From Pirellulaceae bacterium (GTDB lineage: Bacteria; Planctomycetota; Planctomycetia; Pirellulales; Pirellulaceae), in assembly GCA_019636385.1 (NCBI GenBank), contig JAHBXT010000002.1, positions 992,001 through 1,056,000 of the forward strand: a stretch of 64,000 nt of DNA. Direction: 5' to 3'. Below are positions 40,301 through 41,631 of this stretch, piece by piece. Below the pieces are notes generated by a model. The model saw only the letters and a list, made by a program, of their open reading frames with translations. It made no database searches and was not told the origin of the DNA. A program made the translations under genes and the position numbers. The first letter of the stretch is position 1. The number at the start of each line of letters is the position of its first letter.

Positions 40301-41434
40301 CCGGCGGCTGATCCGTATGCCATTTCCGTGGGTGCCGTCTGGGATGGCAATCGTGGCCCGCAGTCGTTTGGCGCTTATGGCAGCGAATACTCGACCGCTG
40401 CCGATCGCATCGCCGTATTCTCGCAGCGCGACGCCAATCTGCTGGATGTATTTGCCCCCGGAGCCCTGATCACAGCCGCCAACGCCAGCGGCGGTATCAT
40501 GGCGATGCGAGGTTCCAGCATGGCCACTCCGTTTGTGACCGGAGCCGTCGTATTGGCCCAGCAGTTGTCGCTGCGCGAGCACGGTCAACGGCTAACGACC
40601 GCTCAGATACGTTCGCTGCTGCAATCCAGCGGCGTGCTGATCTACGACGGAGATGATGAAGACAGCAGCGTCGCCGGGACCGGCGCGCCCTACTTCAGGC
40701 TGGACGTCGTCAACATGCTCAGCCGCGTGCTGAACTACGATCCGGTCAACGACAGCGGCGACAATGGTGATACTGGCAATGGCGATCCGGGCGATGCCGG
40801 AGTCACCAGTCTGGCAATCGGCCACCAGATCGATCTTGCCCCTGGCGAGAATCGAACGGGAATCGACTTCGGTGCGCGACCGATCCATGTCATAGCCCCC
40901 CAGATCGAGCGGGTTATCATAGGCGACGGCAGAACCCAACGCAGCATGGTGCATTCCATTACCGTCCATTTTGACTCGGCAGTTGTTATTGACGACGGAG
41001 CGTTCCGGCTGGAAACCGGCGGGCAAGTCTTGCCCGTAAATGTAGATGTGCAGCAGGCTGACGGCAAGACTCAGGCGTTGATCACCTTCGCCGCCTCCAA
41101 TTTCCGCGAGCTGAGTGGTTCGCTGAAGGACGGAAACTACCGTCTGACGGCCCAGCACACCCACATCCGTAGTCCCCAGGGAGCCGCCCTGGACGGAGGA
41201 GCCACCGGACAAGCCGGGAATTCGCGAGTGGATGAATTTTTCCGATTTTTTGGCGACGTGAATGGTGATCGCAATGTCAATCTGGTAGACTATGCGTTCT
41301 TCCAGAGGACCTTCCAAAAGACCTCTCAGGACCAGTTCTTCGAGAGTGCGTTTGATGTGGACGTAGACCGTGATGTCGATCTGGTGGACTTGGCATTTTT
41401 CCGTCGTAATTTTGAGAAGCGATTAGATCCCTGA
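10301..41434 (+). CDS. Giant multidomain secreted protein with subtilisin domain (10,377 aa)
   Basis: One uninterrupted frame encodes about 1.1 MDa. The N-terminus is basic and has MLERRDLLTA (about residues 29-38), like the planctomycete LEPR-XLL motif of giant secreted proteins. Modules in order: Ig-like modules with a long internal duplication (about 220-2050); 11 CARDB domains (2156-3640); a PPC-like and an IPT/TIG domain (3640-3835); a helical region (3840-4200); a propeller-like stretch (4570-4830); about 9 putative-Ig repeats (5060-5925); an RHS-like segment (6115-6395); a dockerin (6494-6555); Ig-like domains (6660-7560); a cadherin-like pair (7590-7800); a low-GC region with Ca-binding DxDxDG loops and an alpha/beta hydrolase domain (7840-9360); SdrD-B-like (9620-9700); dockerin pair (9732-9800); subtilisin (9820-10140); terminal dockerin (10316-10377). 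Probable role: surface-exposed adhesin and degradative enzyme. The start has no good Shine-Dalgarno site. No C-terminal PEP-CTERM or LPXTG tail is seen. Confidence 0.9.
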   Translation: MFKRNRKSGSRRSVKATRARLRAALSLEMLERRDLLTALDSYESGQTKDLPLNDLALGLAQIASLSAEGGGAQLQLKATGTKSYLNRVVNEEDTLTISVTALASTVLYAAGDFQIHSGGDSTFQGTQYLLGGWGGWSIVPPTGGDTRSFSGGPNNVVQLNVGNSLNLGTIVLRAGSQTGNFVTSFSNVAHFDSISLLSVETMGWQYTVGDGPLSSLLTIVSQTPSGTVTSPPQSVSLGFSESLETAGALNATNYVLTHLGADQALGGGDDQVFSVSPAYTAGTTSVTLTPTAYPAGLPSGHYRIEVLSGATGIRAAGGGQLDGDNNGSAGGNYVDTFVVNAVPATASINLNSASDSGVSNSDRLTNIANPTFNVTVNQIGLIRFDADGNGTFEQSRHVNTPGTHSFTHTYSTDGTLNPRVEFQPSVGTAITASTNFTLDRVPPVLLPGTPTVQGPISQRLVRYNEPIDNNRSLAAGLLVTMTGPTGSIPILNVTGSGTDYVIAFPLRTIGGTYTISSDTKVWDLAGNQIAAPPQDSFTMLADVTAPTVTSVTPTGQTNQNVSRFFVTFSEPMNGTTLTPGRFTIQPPAGVAPIQVSSVTLVAGTQARYDVLLSTPIATEGQYGLTIASAVADLSGNTLGSAYTAGITLDKTGPKVLSVSPNGIVDQPIGHIDITFDNPINASSFTNQDITIAGPPGISVESIQKLTDVTYRIIFTSQIIGGTYTITTGPGIQDLAGNLMDQNGDGQKGTAADVFTSVVTIPRTAVWNGGGGDLLWSNPLNWSGDQLPGESDDVVITAPGNATIRYDLSTATTIKSLNLSNSMLLTGNSLTISGEFSLTAGKTITMSSDGATLTALGTVAIDGASFIVTAGTLSLPSATSYTHTIGTERDEVVFRATGNTSVLDLRNLQTITNGNDVNDTIRIEALAGGTVNLSKVTGLLDPGSTDDRGRAIHIKADGASSAVNLASLTTFVDNNVSDFSAWWGFFEGTSSLTASNSGAVNLSDVEFVGVELSSRESARILGATRLLTNSRLIGNGRVGSVDSGGAVAPSGILTLEGDYEQFPEGKLVIRVGGIEIGSSFDQLLIDGDAIVGGTLEIVQTNSFVPALGTEFLILSADSVSGVFNNVIGSAFGNNIKLQPEIRADGVYLKAVADLGPKVIGTIPESEARHTLNFIDVAFDEPILSSSVNTGQVTISGPSGPIAVTSLTQPTPSSIRIHFASQTQPGIYSLAVGPDIKDLASNPMDQNGNGVGGEQSDIFTTSIELLVPANPVVLSQSPTGLVTSSPQSITLQFNVPLDPSSATNANNYILTHLGANQLLGGGDDQVFSVNPIYTQGTNTVSLAFNAFPSGLPSGRYRLELLSGSTGVRNVTGGQLDGNDDGTAGDSYLGTFSVNLASATTSINLAPESDSGSSSSDRLTNIASPTFNVTVNQIGLIRFDADGNGTFEQIRHVNAPGTHSFTHVYAADGTFNPRVEFQPSYGSLVTASTSLTLDRTGLKAIATDPSGTVQHTLSYIDATFDSSIDSASITANHVSLIGPSGPIAITNLTQPTPSSVRVHFSAQTQQGTYFLSVGPNLRDLAGNQMDQNGNGTNGEIGDVFTTSIELSIPTDLVVLSQSPSGLVTSSPQSINLQFNVPLNASTATNANNYVLTHFGANQVLGGGDDQVFSVTPSYVQGAITVSLAFNAFPSGLPSGFYRLELLSGPTGIRNVTGGQLDGNDDGTPGDNYIGTFRVNLAAASASIVLASQSDSGISNSDRLTNIANPTFNVTVNQIGLIRFDADGNGTFEQSRHVNTPGTHSFTHTYSTDGTLNPRVEFQPSFGTAITASTNFTLDRVPPVLLPGTPTEQGPISQRLVRYSEPIDFNRSLASGIVVTMTGPNGPIPVSFVTGSGTDYVVTFPMQTAGGAYTISADTKVWDLAGNQIAAPPQDRFTLLADVTAPTVVSVTPSGLTNQNISRFYVTFSEPMNGATLTPGRFTIQPPAGVVPIQVSSVTLVAGTTARYDVLLSTPISTEGQYGLTIASAVADLSGNTLAASYTTNVTLDKTGPRVLSVLPSGTLNGVLTFLDVTFDSQINEQTFLSNDVTLIGPSGPVVISNPWHLTGNTFRIPVTPQRSNGIYRVAVGPGVSDLANNAMDQNGNGINGEANLDAFSSQFTISLPNLVVNDNVALADNAGTSINQIVFGDVVQVRWNTRNIGTATSVGSAESRVWFSTDGTLSANDLFLGSLFFPQSTSIPPGGFISGFLPSTLPLSTESVAGNYFLLIQTDASNQVVEDNETDNLRALPIQVVLPPIADLEVTAINVPARTIGDPATLTVTWTVTNQGAGTGRVTQWTDSVVLSTDSVFGNGDDIVIGRFTRNGALNNLQPYTRTENIVLPPALSGRYRLFVKTDVDNVVFEKENEANNVRLLDSNVDVMPIPYADLVVRSVAALSPAATGQELILRWVIENQGIGLTSLGNWFDAVTFSSDPEGKILLPNMRYGFDHFGHVAVGGTYERTVSITLPNNLPEVIYATVTAADPVLSKGAVPFEFIFDGNNQLTSLPIPVSASPTPDLRVNSVIGSAEVDEGGLLDVTWTVGNFGPANAQAPWTDRVLLRQVGVTPPSEILLGNFTNTTSLLPGAPPYTRTEQIRLPSKIRGLYDIVVIADINNHVYERPPADANNSGQSSQPVNIRIQPRPDLQIDSATITAPSQIPGGGTLSVEFEVVNQGIVPASATRWFDRVYLSLDNRLSIDDLLLDEIENQSALAPGERYRSVTKPVTIPLRYRNDMFLIFVADAREQVDEWPNEDNNIVVRPIRIGTTPLADLVVSDVVAPPQASDGDIISVRFTVTNLGSGATNTNTWTDTIWLTRDKNRPHPGQGDFLLKSIVRNGGLARFASYDVETTVTLPTGLDSGVFYITPWSDPYGNVLEDTLADNTNPDDPNQIDNNNYKAKAIDVLSRLPDLEVMQITAVPTAIGGDTLRVEYRVENRGNADTNDRWVDQVYLSDLPDPFAPNARAILLAEVPVIGPISFVGPGYTKQLDILLSPSATGKYLVVVADAKQQLKEVSDSNNRLNRAINVLPAPADLKVTSVTFEPDNISGESTLIRYHVTNIGSNPVWTGTKSWRDFLWVSADAQFIRDRASYMGEVTYLHDRLLNPGDSYEIVTRITLPRGAQGRYYLHIHLNAHNDISPNRPYESRRLLTNWWPADRGENASLLDTFSRWAYENPHNNLHSAAFDIEYREPDLRVSNLTVPAEAKSGQTIPVSFTVSNIGNRATRVGQWTDRLYISHDASLDSKDYELAAISRSSILPVGGSYQVTVDVTLPEGIGGSFNILAYADAVAYRDPISSPPSDIGFNLLGLVFEESNPLAPWDLASNASRSLSRGRVYEFQNEGNNIAVASLPVTLADPPDLQVTWVEAPVRADRGELVNVFYTVTNRGGATPPSQTEWVDLVYLSRDPYLDLSADRYIGSLTRKGGLASGGSYSNSLQFQLPTDLLGSWYVIVVTDPIQRGKIGAVFEGANERNNDRASTLPIIVQLPPPSDLEVIGITAPATSKSGTPVEVSWTVRNNSLEAAKGTWFDTVYLSADSVWDVNDPIVGRVAHSGGLQPGQSYVKTLKADLPAVIPGNYRFIVRTDVFDNVYEGINESNNTTVAADITRVTVQSIQLGVPFDDQLGTGQSRLYEVIVPVGETLQVKVTHADKKATSELYLRHESAPSGTAYDAVASPSLDATRTAIVPSTRPGAYYILVRGSSVNSAQPGITLLAELLPLAITDVRSDVGGDGRFFSTTIRGAKFSPDASLTIQRPGFKAFAPSAMRVIDSTTIRATFDFTDAPHGLYDVTVTNPGKNEKVVVPYRFLIQDLIEPDVTIGIGGPRIIPAGDQGLYSVAIQSMSNLDTPYVFFQVGVPEMGVNEWVYNLPYLNFTTNVAGRPPNSPFETVAWGDLRSTVNVGGYKLASGYLLDLEADGFTGFTFQTYTYPGMRELNDHKFEELKEKLYAAVPQYRGILDNGPAGLDLIAPGLSLLWDAWGQIPGLLEKGFVPFQFNVTASATALTRDEFIQHATLQAERLRQGIIASDDAPAAMLALAADAATFRTLYLAALEQSGLLRPDGATPPILQHPAMISMLASLASGILAGPAGQTVQLNNLPEFFDQLRQWYGIDETALAPPDPNAPRFIAPTFEMFPPFLGDSNPIPQLMDFSQVDLEAAARTRQQSLRVYVPWVAWGARASLPADYLITGVTVNNEDPFASVDLTRFFDAQTGATGLASLVGPFTVESNGFVPTEMDLPYTVRFQNPTASSSLTTEVRVNVQFPENADPRTFRVGQIQLGTLPAIDVPANQPSFAGEYDFVSSHGIILRVSGGIDLPSATASWVLQAIDPVTGEVTRDPARGLLPANNASGDGSGYIKFTVRSADQVETRDVLELKARVTLNNAPPEDTPTIRIRFDADRPQSQTTVEQSGLTFSVNWTASDTEGGSGLKSTTLYVSEDNGPYRIWKKDLSESGGTEIFLGEAGRRYRFLSLATDWAGNRQQPAVSGFVADSDPAVSATDSINPLPVNLGPPVAPSPAPSTNPLFVSAERGVLASPPATGQRSEFSSVLQPLTARAFATGFVADDAGIGPMAIAEAPDGSIWVSGGQSRNQLFRYGREGGDTSSPLATLDEQIFSLAFDRSGQLWATSGGGALLRLNPTTGAIEQRFGDGITMSLAMHPTKDEIYVTSHRGIEIFSPTTGEFQLYSRDRDLRFGNIAFDNAGNLWGTLWPQRNAVVQFNSRARAEMRFEFDTPIDSIAFGRPGTDLDGLLFVTANAGTSGRGGDLTMIDLVTRRRVAVARDGSRGDTVTIAADGRIFVSQSTQVDVLNAQLDPVVVATNPPNGANVALPFSLITVTFDQEMLVGDPTAIGSVLNPANYLLRDDQGGQPRILRVNYDPASFTALLTVASLAQREYELTVSKNVKTRLGVSMRANYTTSFTAVDTVAALVDFNFTNSRLQRETNTISYDVTITNLSDRPLVLPLFFALDPTGGYRGIPLDATGAIGQRWLINLAGNVPGGVRLNPNASTTGRTISVASPDGQRVNFTNSVAASVGDNAPPVFTTSPNQQANVGSQYTYQATAVDPDTSVPTYVLVKSPSGMTVDPVTGLVRWLPQSSHSVTTEVALRAYDPQGAWAEQYFTIALAGGNHLPVFSLSSRSFQRQPGSPIVIPIHVSDPDNDELRLWATNIPPGAYFDSKTRALYWTPTTQDVGSYPDIRVFASDSKGQSSASFDITILPKDLSPTLRDPGGRILREGDALSIQLSAIDPDGDVINYSAAGLPQGAILHPVTGLFTWNPGYNQAGIYPITFTASANGLSQSVVTVLAVLNSNAVPEFDAIERWRAYEDQTIEFRVFARDPDNPDFVPPIRKEDGSLLFTSNSRQSVTYRPVRLLPDGATFDSDTGIFRWRPDFNQAGSYEVVFSATDDGDGVGANATATLTVPIEVLNQNQAPQIPVVQPVQVPRGQANEFIVTVTDLDGDPLTLTAASELSNRPLPSFIEFTDLGGGRGRFRVAPQAGDRGSHPITLTAIDTVAGGQRWGRLTTTMSFVVQVDSPNDPPVLSYIGDRVAIIGQPLEIELRSSDLDQETLTYVSSGLPGAQIVPGTFYGQSFLRWTPTAAHAGQRPVTVTVTDSGNAGAGPQESDSETFNVIVRSSNAAPTTSVPAQVFADQRQRFTLTIPASDSNGDKLRFTPASDLPTGAALDPRTGTLTWTPFVAGNFPLAVNISDGHSSTTANFAIVVRSVNQAPVLQPLAPQYGREGATLRILLGASDPDGDLATLSVDNLPSGAQFNNVTNVLTWIPGVQQSGDYTWTVTARDAHGGVDSMPIRVRIDDVNRAPQLVARDYAGVVGRKLEFQLQASDPDLDTLVYSALRLPEGASVNSATGLFSWTPLPGQAGEYLVTFVVSDGKLQARQTMSLVVTNEVVAPHVQIVLVPSFPALPNENVQVRVTASSRVGIGSYKLLADGVEVALDAQGWATLKPTAPGQIQLEAIVTDLQGVVGRTVKSLKVRDVADTAAPVTSLDVTLASHVISQTTAIVGQVSDQNLDQWRLELAPWGSSNFVLLTSSTNTVNGTLAEINPGVLANGIYRLRLSAVDIGGRNSSVESKLEVNSSNKPGVFTWSEREAAIEKSSMTINLTRVYDSSLTLPGSSFGQGWRWAELDFLLQTDTPRTGREGLGVYEPMREGTRAYLSLPGGNRAGFTFSPEVTSIGALTFFKPRWQADPGAGADLYSVDVMLIRADGKYYELGTGLPYHPSNNLFEGSNYRVKMASGEEYHLDAGGRTTKIEYGPGCSALVSDSGITPDSVNQIGVVRDAAGRVTRISNGPTSYLQYLYDSSGKLTTVTDNSGNVQAAYRYDDHSRLSIAHSQSTNRSVRYGDVAASQSIEQYLGGIRDFSDRTIEAQRTTAEQLYSIHMADTDLEYSPRGEVMLRVVTKGVGSGPAVEVSMDHATLISRVANNNQITSLFIVSQPGLDLLRVTGPAGTYSLNVSVAGDINGDGQVDGNDATLLSDAEGQVASEQSIDPVSDINGDGKLDFADRLVLLHNYGFSTSLAGFALANGNYLLSLETGSDDSEPLGDNTTSLGSVIVAGQGTPFHSVSLAGHPGSAQVLLNGMFAFFDVPLVIGDNDLVLQTGNDFGANAVGGVTITRIGSETTPPTLTVGLANDTGFNDYDRITSNATLVGTASDASGIKLLQLSRASGPWIDITSQLSSGSFEITTSELATILGGSLADGRYDLRFRATDNAANESSIVHFSFVLDTQPPVTPTQFELSSASDTGHDNTDRITKLREVILTAFANPGDRVEAVLNGQVIGSQLSTGTVSIPVTLPGSGDHAIRLMARDEAGNTSPTTLPLTITLDETPPATLTAGLSADTDSGVLGDNRTDRQHISVVGQTEAGARVAIYRGSDLQNPIALVVAGANGQYRMDNIALKSGDNPFVVSAEDTAGNARTVNLSIETTAADTSAPTVSMRLLRDTGRSRTDRITSDATVWATIDDPSGITALTASINGGPPQDALGWLSGSLLQLTNSRFSLLRGSDLSDGSYTVTLIATDAGGRVSAPSNFSFTLDTVRPLPPTSLDLIAADDTGVSSTDNITNRQSLTLTTQVEQNALVRLYQNGVQIAQNSNGTQRSFTVSGLAEGTHLFTATSEDIAGNLSSFSLPLTVIVDRTSPPQPTLSLAAQFRDTPTSNTTAYETVILEGTTEPGAFVELSGTTHRVQADATGNFRITDVRLVPGDNILQVIVSDLAGNGSAHQTTIRMEDRFGPTIEIALANDTGRSNTDRITSDPTLTGLVRDASGVVTFELQLNDGPWRDARSLVVNGFFNIEAANLGQLFGTSFRQGPHQLNVRARDGAGNESLKSFSFLYDSSSPATLSPDLDTPHGTQFAVGIPILSTFKPTMMLPISESFLVHWYSNGERIAVGAVDQRGNYTLPALPDGHHSISVKLEDIAGNLSDMSLPVELIIDTAIPNIQWDIAAQDDTGVRGDRRTDQQFVRIEGTTKPYTSIYLTDLTSVAVADADGAFAFDFLRLEPGENLINYLLVDEAGNTLESGIRFYFTGVPDQEPAFPIPPIGTIPEFQQRSRVQYLRPEVSDERYTVGADSVLNVPASLGLLANDQSTNPQRPQIAAVEWNVPADMATRLFVAADGSFVFDPRGALDHVPEGQQHTLELSYWVTDGLASTPGRALIDVTGKNNGPVAKQITGLVAYADRVLSRGAPYGLLVDAYDVDNGDRITAIPFEGLSAKGARVVVRADGSFSYDPRASAELQSTANFSPGVEDSFDYQIEDRLGLRDSASVRLTVVSLSPSDSGDGARASSFAFASQQNTTLAPSIPALEYFPVTPPDKFSSVGTGVSINNQGVVAFTAVADGFSNVYAANYAARSSAMALMHPFINHPVPGEHPLDIDSAPSMRFGNYVQVNDNGQVLANRVLFAKSVLFDILLVGNPDASNVLPLTFLETWNAGIANSGNSSRMVAMGDSGMYGAGLRLETLEHFATDPITGLIRTSPIGSALLLGPLFGPLGMAAGIGGLFAAQLMRPPVIVYDPIWVNVYPSKLDLYSPFSIVHPDAPVSLNNLPTPQYVFNSKTSNSPKDGSYIGNVDYLTTAFNPGIPYLGAGPNSSQVYPRIADNGILVASGGQVLHVYTSNYTPVAKISDSFERIGTRPSISDDGSLIAFAGIHSTLGTGIFIVQPDGSALEKIIGLRNDGRLDPGERWIDTNENGKFDSDPSEDYYGFSSIDLDAQVNIARAELTTSYYVQYAGAREWSEFLSPENRRYGLHVIQIARDKPQNSASYEITKFEPSTVAQVGQEFPGIGQARHVSTHDGLNSLGDLAFVVYGNGSEAIFVSSGAQIRAHVDANNDGYIDKDHLGADFTLRYDVNNSGVIVSAGLSDLDDDGISDWVDGFGGVSDNHSASTHQFAELIVEIPDHINIDAQTVIGFQYSSSPPTLMKTDSNGNLIPAKGHLRIWRKDGNEFRDPEIDYVHSIDDKHYSAYALGITETQRSVTFYLEGVPFFLNTENEYKPRQEISVLLGRSAFFESASVDDYFASSTVVSTINAGLLHIDSDNNNGYSYPDGSLAEQGKKFPARDSNGVATQPGKVVIPTFNDSDGDGVPDFADGIKDSGFANEESKSSSGIKLIPIIVELPKGIDPQEAYVQFEYQATPADGVKEFGQGTFAEPWYYEIKTPGLRLWTVDADEPRLLSEHLLKNAESIRFADLPIPKKVLSDNFSRESSYRVVYLESLIDGKALADQTITLLVNPIGQDMQNAPLRDKIAFTSLALSIAFDDYRDTPTNRGSQSDGSAPLDIYKNRTSKKFPQPFWGNTNSDTEMPNLRAAFEKFGESVAKTDFETEGIDSRRDLEDFISLQVVAPLFQFLPKDFSLKLALDGNREQINVYRDNSQVLGRQYLFSTTVADSVLRYANKFAFHGGHLKPADFKGLDAVQYLIEGNVSGIEVSDFSFDVQLKPPSDGETSEYAKTSAYLRLTHIDTWYQHFTVANYDQNGGVYQEPMSTAVQYGEYLQPIQPPKVSSRQAAFGNSVKVDASRNTGVNVLVHGWRMIKEERMAFAATSMKRLLYAGSENDFAFFSWPTDWVENPLSDTGNYNRSELIAWNSAAGLRAKLEELKSEYTTLNVFAHSMGNYVVGEALRQHGAGAFQPLIDVYVSTQSAVSSSLYGFSNGLYPSERAFSNYLNQGSPYFSPEFAPAVAKYVNFYSPGDWALSNWVWGANQLLKPSFLQGNTAIPESDSIHRWYFVHPLNFLPNNDSLKTLHNASFLASCGQLFPKNGFYRANLDGSGDSCQFLGWIDTVENTLFMDISRYEILAFATPHLSMPVGGLGLVADSENLTARFGFQHRGLALEADLTGFADVGWSHSAQFLGDNTLHRQSNGFGYWDLLLSKFNGSSSPPSTAAMGMLQEPHEPTEVALALEFPPPSSTQENMVQRSFTVLTNPGLGLPTNTWTFQGNGQLDSGELLLNEHQLLISSASRSYTLNPDEASFRFEIRNMLLNDNGPEQPPDAFEVALATHLPGNTPRYFSSISSLNNSDSFLNIQRDGSYHAGPGVLVSGTLLDGGMLDLTKSILVTVDISSLPEGTIGKLSFDLIGFGVPSSSARILVPEGDEVLVGSISGTVWQDADGNGQREPWEAVLPNHSVFLDLNDNGRWDLDEPSTLTNDQGGYTFANLLAGQYTVRYVLPDAWEQTYPVASGASGLTFTGSPATLVTPGFEIVDSSISTHPLSRMDVNGDGRISALDALRIINRLNFTSPGAARIASLFDPLDVNGDGRVSALDALLIVNALNNGSAKLYASQAGPAVSHPVNAALSRNLVGIDRLRADSRYSGIDGRGMSVVVIDTGIDLNHPFFGPDGDGNGIADRIVFQYDFTDPDSSAGDVSGHGSHVTSIISSSNPHYPGVAPGVNIIALKVLGDDGNGTFGDLERALQWVVQNAGTYNIAAVNLSLGDGRNWSVPVNMYGISDELSALDALGIVTVAAGGNSYAAFGGRQGLSYPAADPYAISVGAVWDGNRGPQSFGAYGSEYSTAADRIAVFSQRDANLLDVFAPGALITAANASGGIMAMRGSSMATPFVTGAVVLAQQLSLREHGQRLTTAQIRSLLQSSGVLIYDGDDEDSSVAGTGAPYFRLDVVNMLSRVLNYDPVNDSGDNGDTGNGDPGDAGVTSLAIGHQIDLAPGENRTGIDFGARPIHVIAPQIERVIIGDGRTQRSMVHSITVHFDSAVVIDDGAFRLETGGQVLPVNVDVQQADGKTQALITFAASNFRELSGSLKDGNYRLTAQHTHIRSPQGAALDGGATGQAGNSRVDEFFRFFGDVNGDRNVNLVDYAFFQRTFQKTSQDQFFESAFDVDVDRDVDLVDLAFFRRNFEKRLDP
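10960..12290 (+). repeat. Ig-like module block, copy 1 of a long internal duplication
   Basis: This encodes SbsA-like/Ig-like modules containing TNIANPTFNVTVNQIGLIRF and DTKVWDLAGNQIAAPP. It matches 15120-16460 at a constant offset of 4,176 bases (1,392 codons) with no net insertion or deletion between the landmarks I compared (11381 and 11921). The stretch around 11381-11620 is almost identical in DNA to its partner. A third, more diverged partial copy covers 14100-14770. Confidence 0.85.
14100..14770 (+). repeat. Ig-like module block, partial diverged copy
   Basis: This encodes the first half of the duplicated block (SPQSITLQFNVPLDPSSATN, GGGDDQVFSV, TFNVTVNQIGLIRFDADGNG). It ends before the part starting PPVLLPGTP. 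Protein identity to the other copies is high, but synonymous differences are frequent, so this copy is older than the pair at 10960 and 15120. Confidence 0.8.
15120..16460 (+). repeat. Ig-like module block, copy 2 of a long internal duplication
   Basis: This is the partner of 10960-12290 at offset 4,176. Near identity is concentrated at 15557-15800, with more differences on both sides, which suggests local gene conversion or a recent exchange superimposed on an older duplication. Confidence 0.85.
16767..21230 (+). repeat. Array of 11 CARDB domains
   Basis: Eleven successive modules of about 120-180 residues begin with a PDLxV-type strand, followed by VxVxWTVxNxGxxxA, an alternating middle ending in YxLSxDxxxD, then LPxxxxGxYxxxVxxDxxNxVxExxExNN. 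Openings include ADLEVTAI, ADLVVRSV, PDLRVNSV, PDLQIDSA, ADLVVSDV, PDLEVMQI, ADLKVTSV, PDLRVSNL, PDLQVTWV and SDLEVIGI. CARDB (cell-adhesion related domain in bacteria) is a beta-sandwich found in surface proteins. DNA identity between modules is low, so the array is old. Confidence 0.85.
21210..21800 (+). other. PPC-like domain followed by IPT/TIG-like domain
   Basis: Residues about 3640-3745 contain a pre-peptidase C-terminal-type pattern (QSRLYEVIVPVGETLQVKVT, then PGAYYILVRG). Residues 3748-3835 resemble an IPT/TIG fold (ITDVRSDVGGDGRFFSTTIR, SPDASLTIQR, LYDVTVTNP). Both are common accessory beta-domains next to CARDB arrays and secreted peptidases. Confidence 0.55.
24030..24800 (+). other. 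Propeller-like (NHL/Vgb-type) segment
   Basis: Residues about 4577-4834 contain repeated strands of the type APDGSIWVSGGQSRNQLFRY, FDRSGQLWATSGGGALLRL, HPTKDEIYVTSHRGIEIF, FDNAGNLWGTLWPQRNAVVQ and GLLFVTANAG. This is the pattern of a beta-propeller with about five or six blades. It is followed by an SbsA-like Ig domain (about 4845-4945). Confidence 0.6.
25480..28070 (+). repeat. About nine cadherin-like putative-Ig (He_PIG) repeats
   Basis: Nine modules of about 85-110 residues carry the recurring pattern APxFxxxxxxxxxxGxxxxxxxxAxDPDGDxLxYxxxxLPxGAxxxxxTGxxxWTP. The DxDxD and GAxFDxxTGxFxWxP elements are clear in most. Such domains bind calcium and build long extracellular stalks. Confidence 0.85.
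28650..29480 (+). other. RHS/teneurin-like segment
   Basis: Residues about 6117-6393 start with TWSEREAAIEKSSMTINLTR and contain RVYDSSLTLPGSSFGQGWRW, followed by YD-type repeats (LYDSSGKLTTVTDNSGN, YRYDDHSRL). This resembles an RHS entry domain with a few YD repeats, but there is no complete RHS cage and no toxin tip. Confidence 0.55.
29782..29970 (+). other. Dockerin type I-like domain (internal)
   Basis: Two calcium-loop repeats, DINGDGQVDGNDATLL and DINGDGKLDFADRLVLL, are spaced about 35 residues apart. This is the usual duplicated F-hand of dockerins and of planctomycete DxNxDG proteins. Confidence 0.75.
30270..32970 (+). repeat. Run of bacterial Ig-like domains with a DTGxxxxDRIT signature
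   Basis: About eight or nine Ig-like modules start with a proline-rich linker and the motif DTGxxxxDxIT (DTGFNDYDRIT, DTGHDNTDRIT, DTGRSRTDRIT, DTGVSSTDNIT, DTGRSNTDRIT). They end in AxDxAGN(xS). The pattern is that of Ca-binding Ig-like domains in giant bacterial adhesins. Confidence 0.8.
37390..38110 (+). other. Alpha/beta-hydrolase-like domain within the giant protein
   Basis: Residues 9046-9053 read VNVLVHGW, an oxyanion-type HG motif. Residues 9132-9136 read AHSMG, with Ser9134 at the nucleophile-elbow position (A replaces the first G of GxSxG). A hydrophobic strand (TLNVFA) precedes it and NYVVGEALRQ follows, as in lipase/esterase-like folds. A plausible Asp lies in FYSPGDWALSNW and a His in SIHRWYF. 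The surrounding DNA (about 33800-38400) looks poorer in GC than the regions on either side. Confidence 0.65.
39150..39400 (+). other. SdrD B-like domain
   Basis: ISGTVWQDADGNGQREPWE, then VFLDLNDNGRWDLDEPST, then GGYTFANLLAGQYTVRYVLP (about residues 9622-9695) is the pattern of SdrD-type B repeats: a beta-sandwich with calcium-binding DxNxDGxxD loops that acts as a spacer in surface proteins. Confidence 0.8.
39490..39695 (+). other. Dockerin type I-like pair before the protease
   Basis: DVNGDGRISALDALRIINRL and DVNGDGRVSALDALLIVNAL (about residues 9734-9793) are two near-identical F-hand calcium loops separated by about 40 residues, the typical planctomycete form (DxNxDGxxxxxDAL). Confidence 0.85.
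39757..40720 (+). other. Subtilisin-type (S8) peptidase domain with complete catalytic triad
   Basis: About residues 9820-10140. The catalytic Asp is in VVVIDTGIDLNHP (Asp9846), the His in SGHGSHVTSI (His9888) and the Ser in RGSSMATPF (Ser10073). The oxyanion Asn is in AAGGNSY (Asn9987). Further subtilase landmarks are GVAPGVNIIALKVL and AVNLSLG. The domain is complete and presumably active, and could serve autoprocessing or degradation outside the cell. It is followed by DSGDNGDTGNGDPGDAG, a flexible acidic linker. Confidence 0.9.
41250..41431 (+). other. C-terminal dockerin-like domain
   Basis: GDVNGDRNVNLVDYAFFQRT and DVDVDRDVDLVDLAFFRRNF form a two-repeat dockerin at the very end of the protein (residues about 10316-10373). 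The protein ends EKRLDP without any hydrophobic or sorting tail. Confidence 0.75.
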
Positions 41435-41479
41435 TTCTACCGCTTGATGGTTAATCGTATGGTGGAATCGAAACACCCA

Positions 41480-41498
41480 GAGTTAAGGTAGTTAACTC
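41480..41498. other. Small perfect hairpin after the giant gene
   Basis: GAGTTAA and TTAACTC form a perfect 7-bp inverted repeat with a 5-base loop, 46 bases after the giant gene's stop. No T-run follows, so it is at best a weak or Rho-assisted terminator. Confidence 0.25.
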
Positions 41499-41631
41499 GA
41501 TCAGCCGTTGAGCGTTAGCTCACGGTTAGCTCGACCAGACGATAACCCAGATATTGCATGGTCCCAGAAAATCCGTGACACCGTGTCGTAGCTACGTTTG
41601 CCAAAACGTGGACGTAAACTAGGTGCCTCGC

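Noticed and set aside
39746..40588. A 280-codon antisense frame opposite the subtilisin domain
   Set aside because: Shadow of the protease coding frame; no recognisable motif.
40592..41317. A 241-codon antisense frame near the end of the first giant gene
   Set aside because: Opposite the dockerin region; its composition (Val/Ile/Asp alternation) is a mirror of the sense frame.
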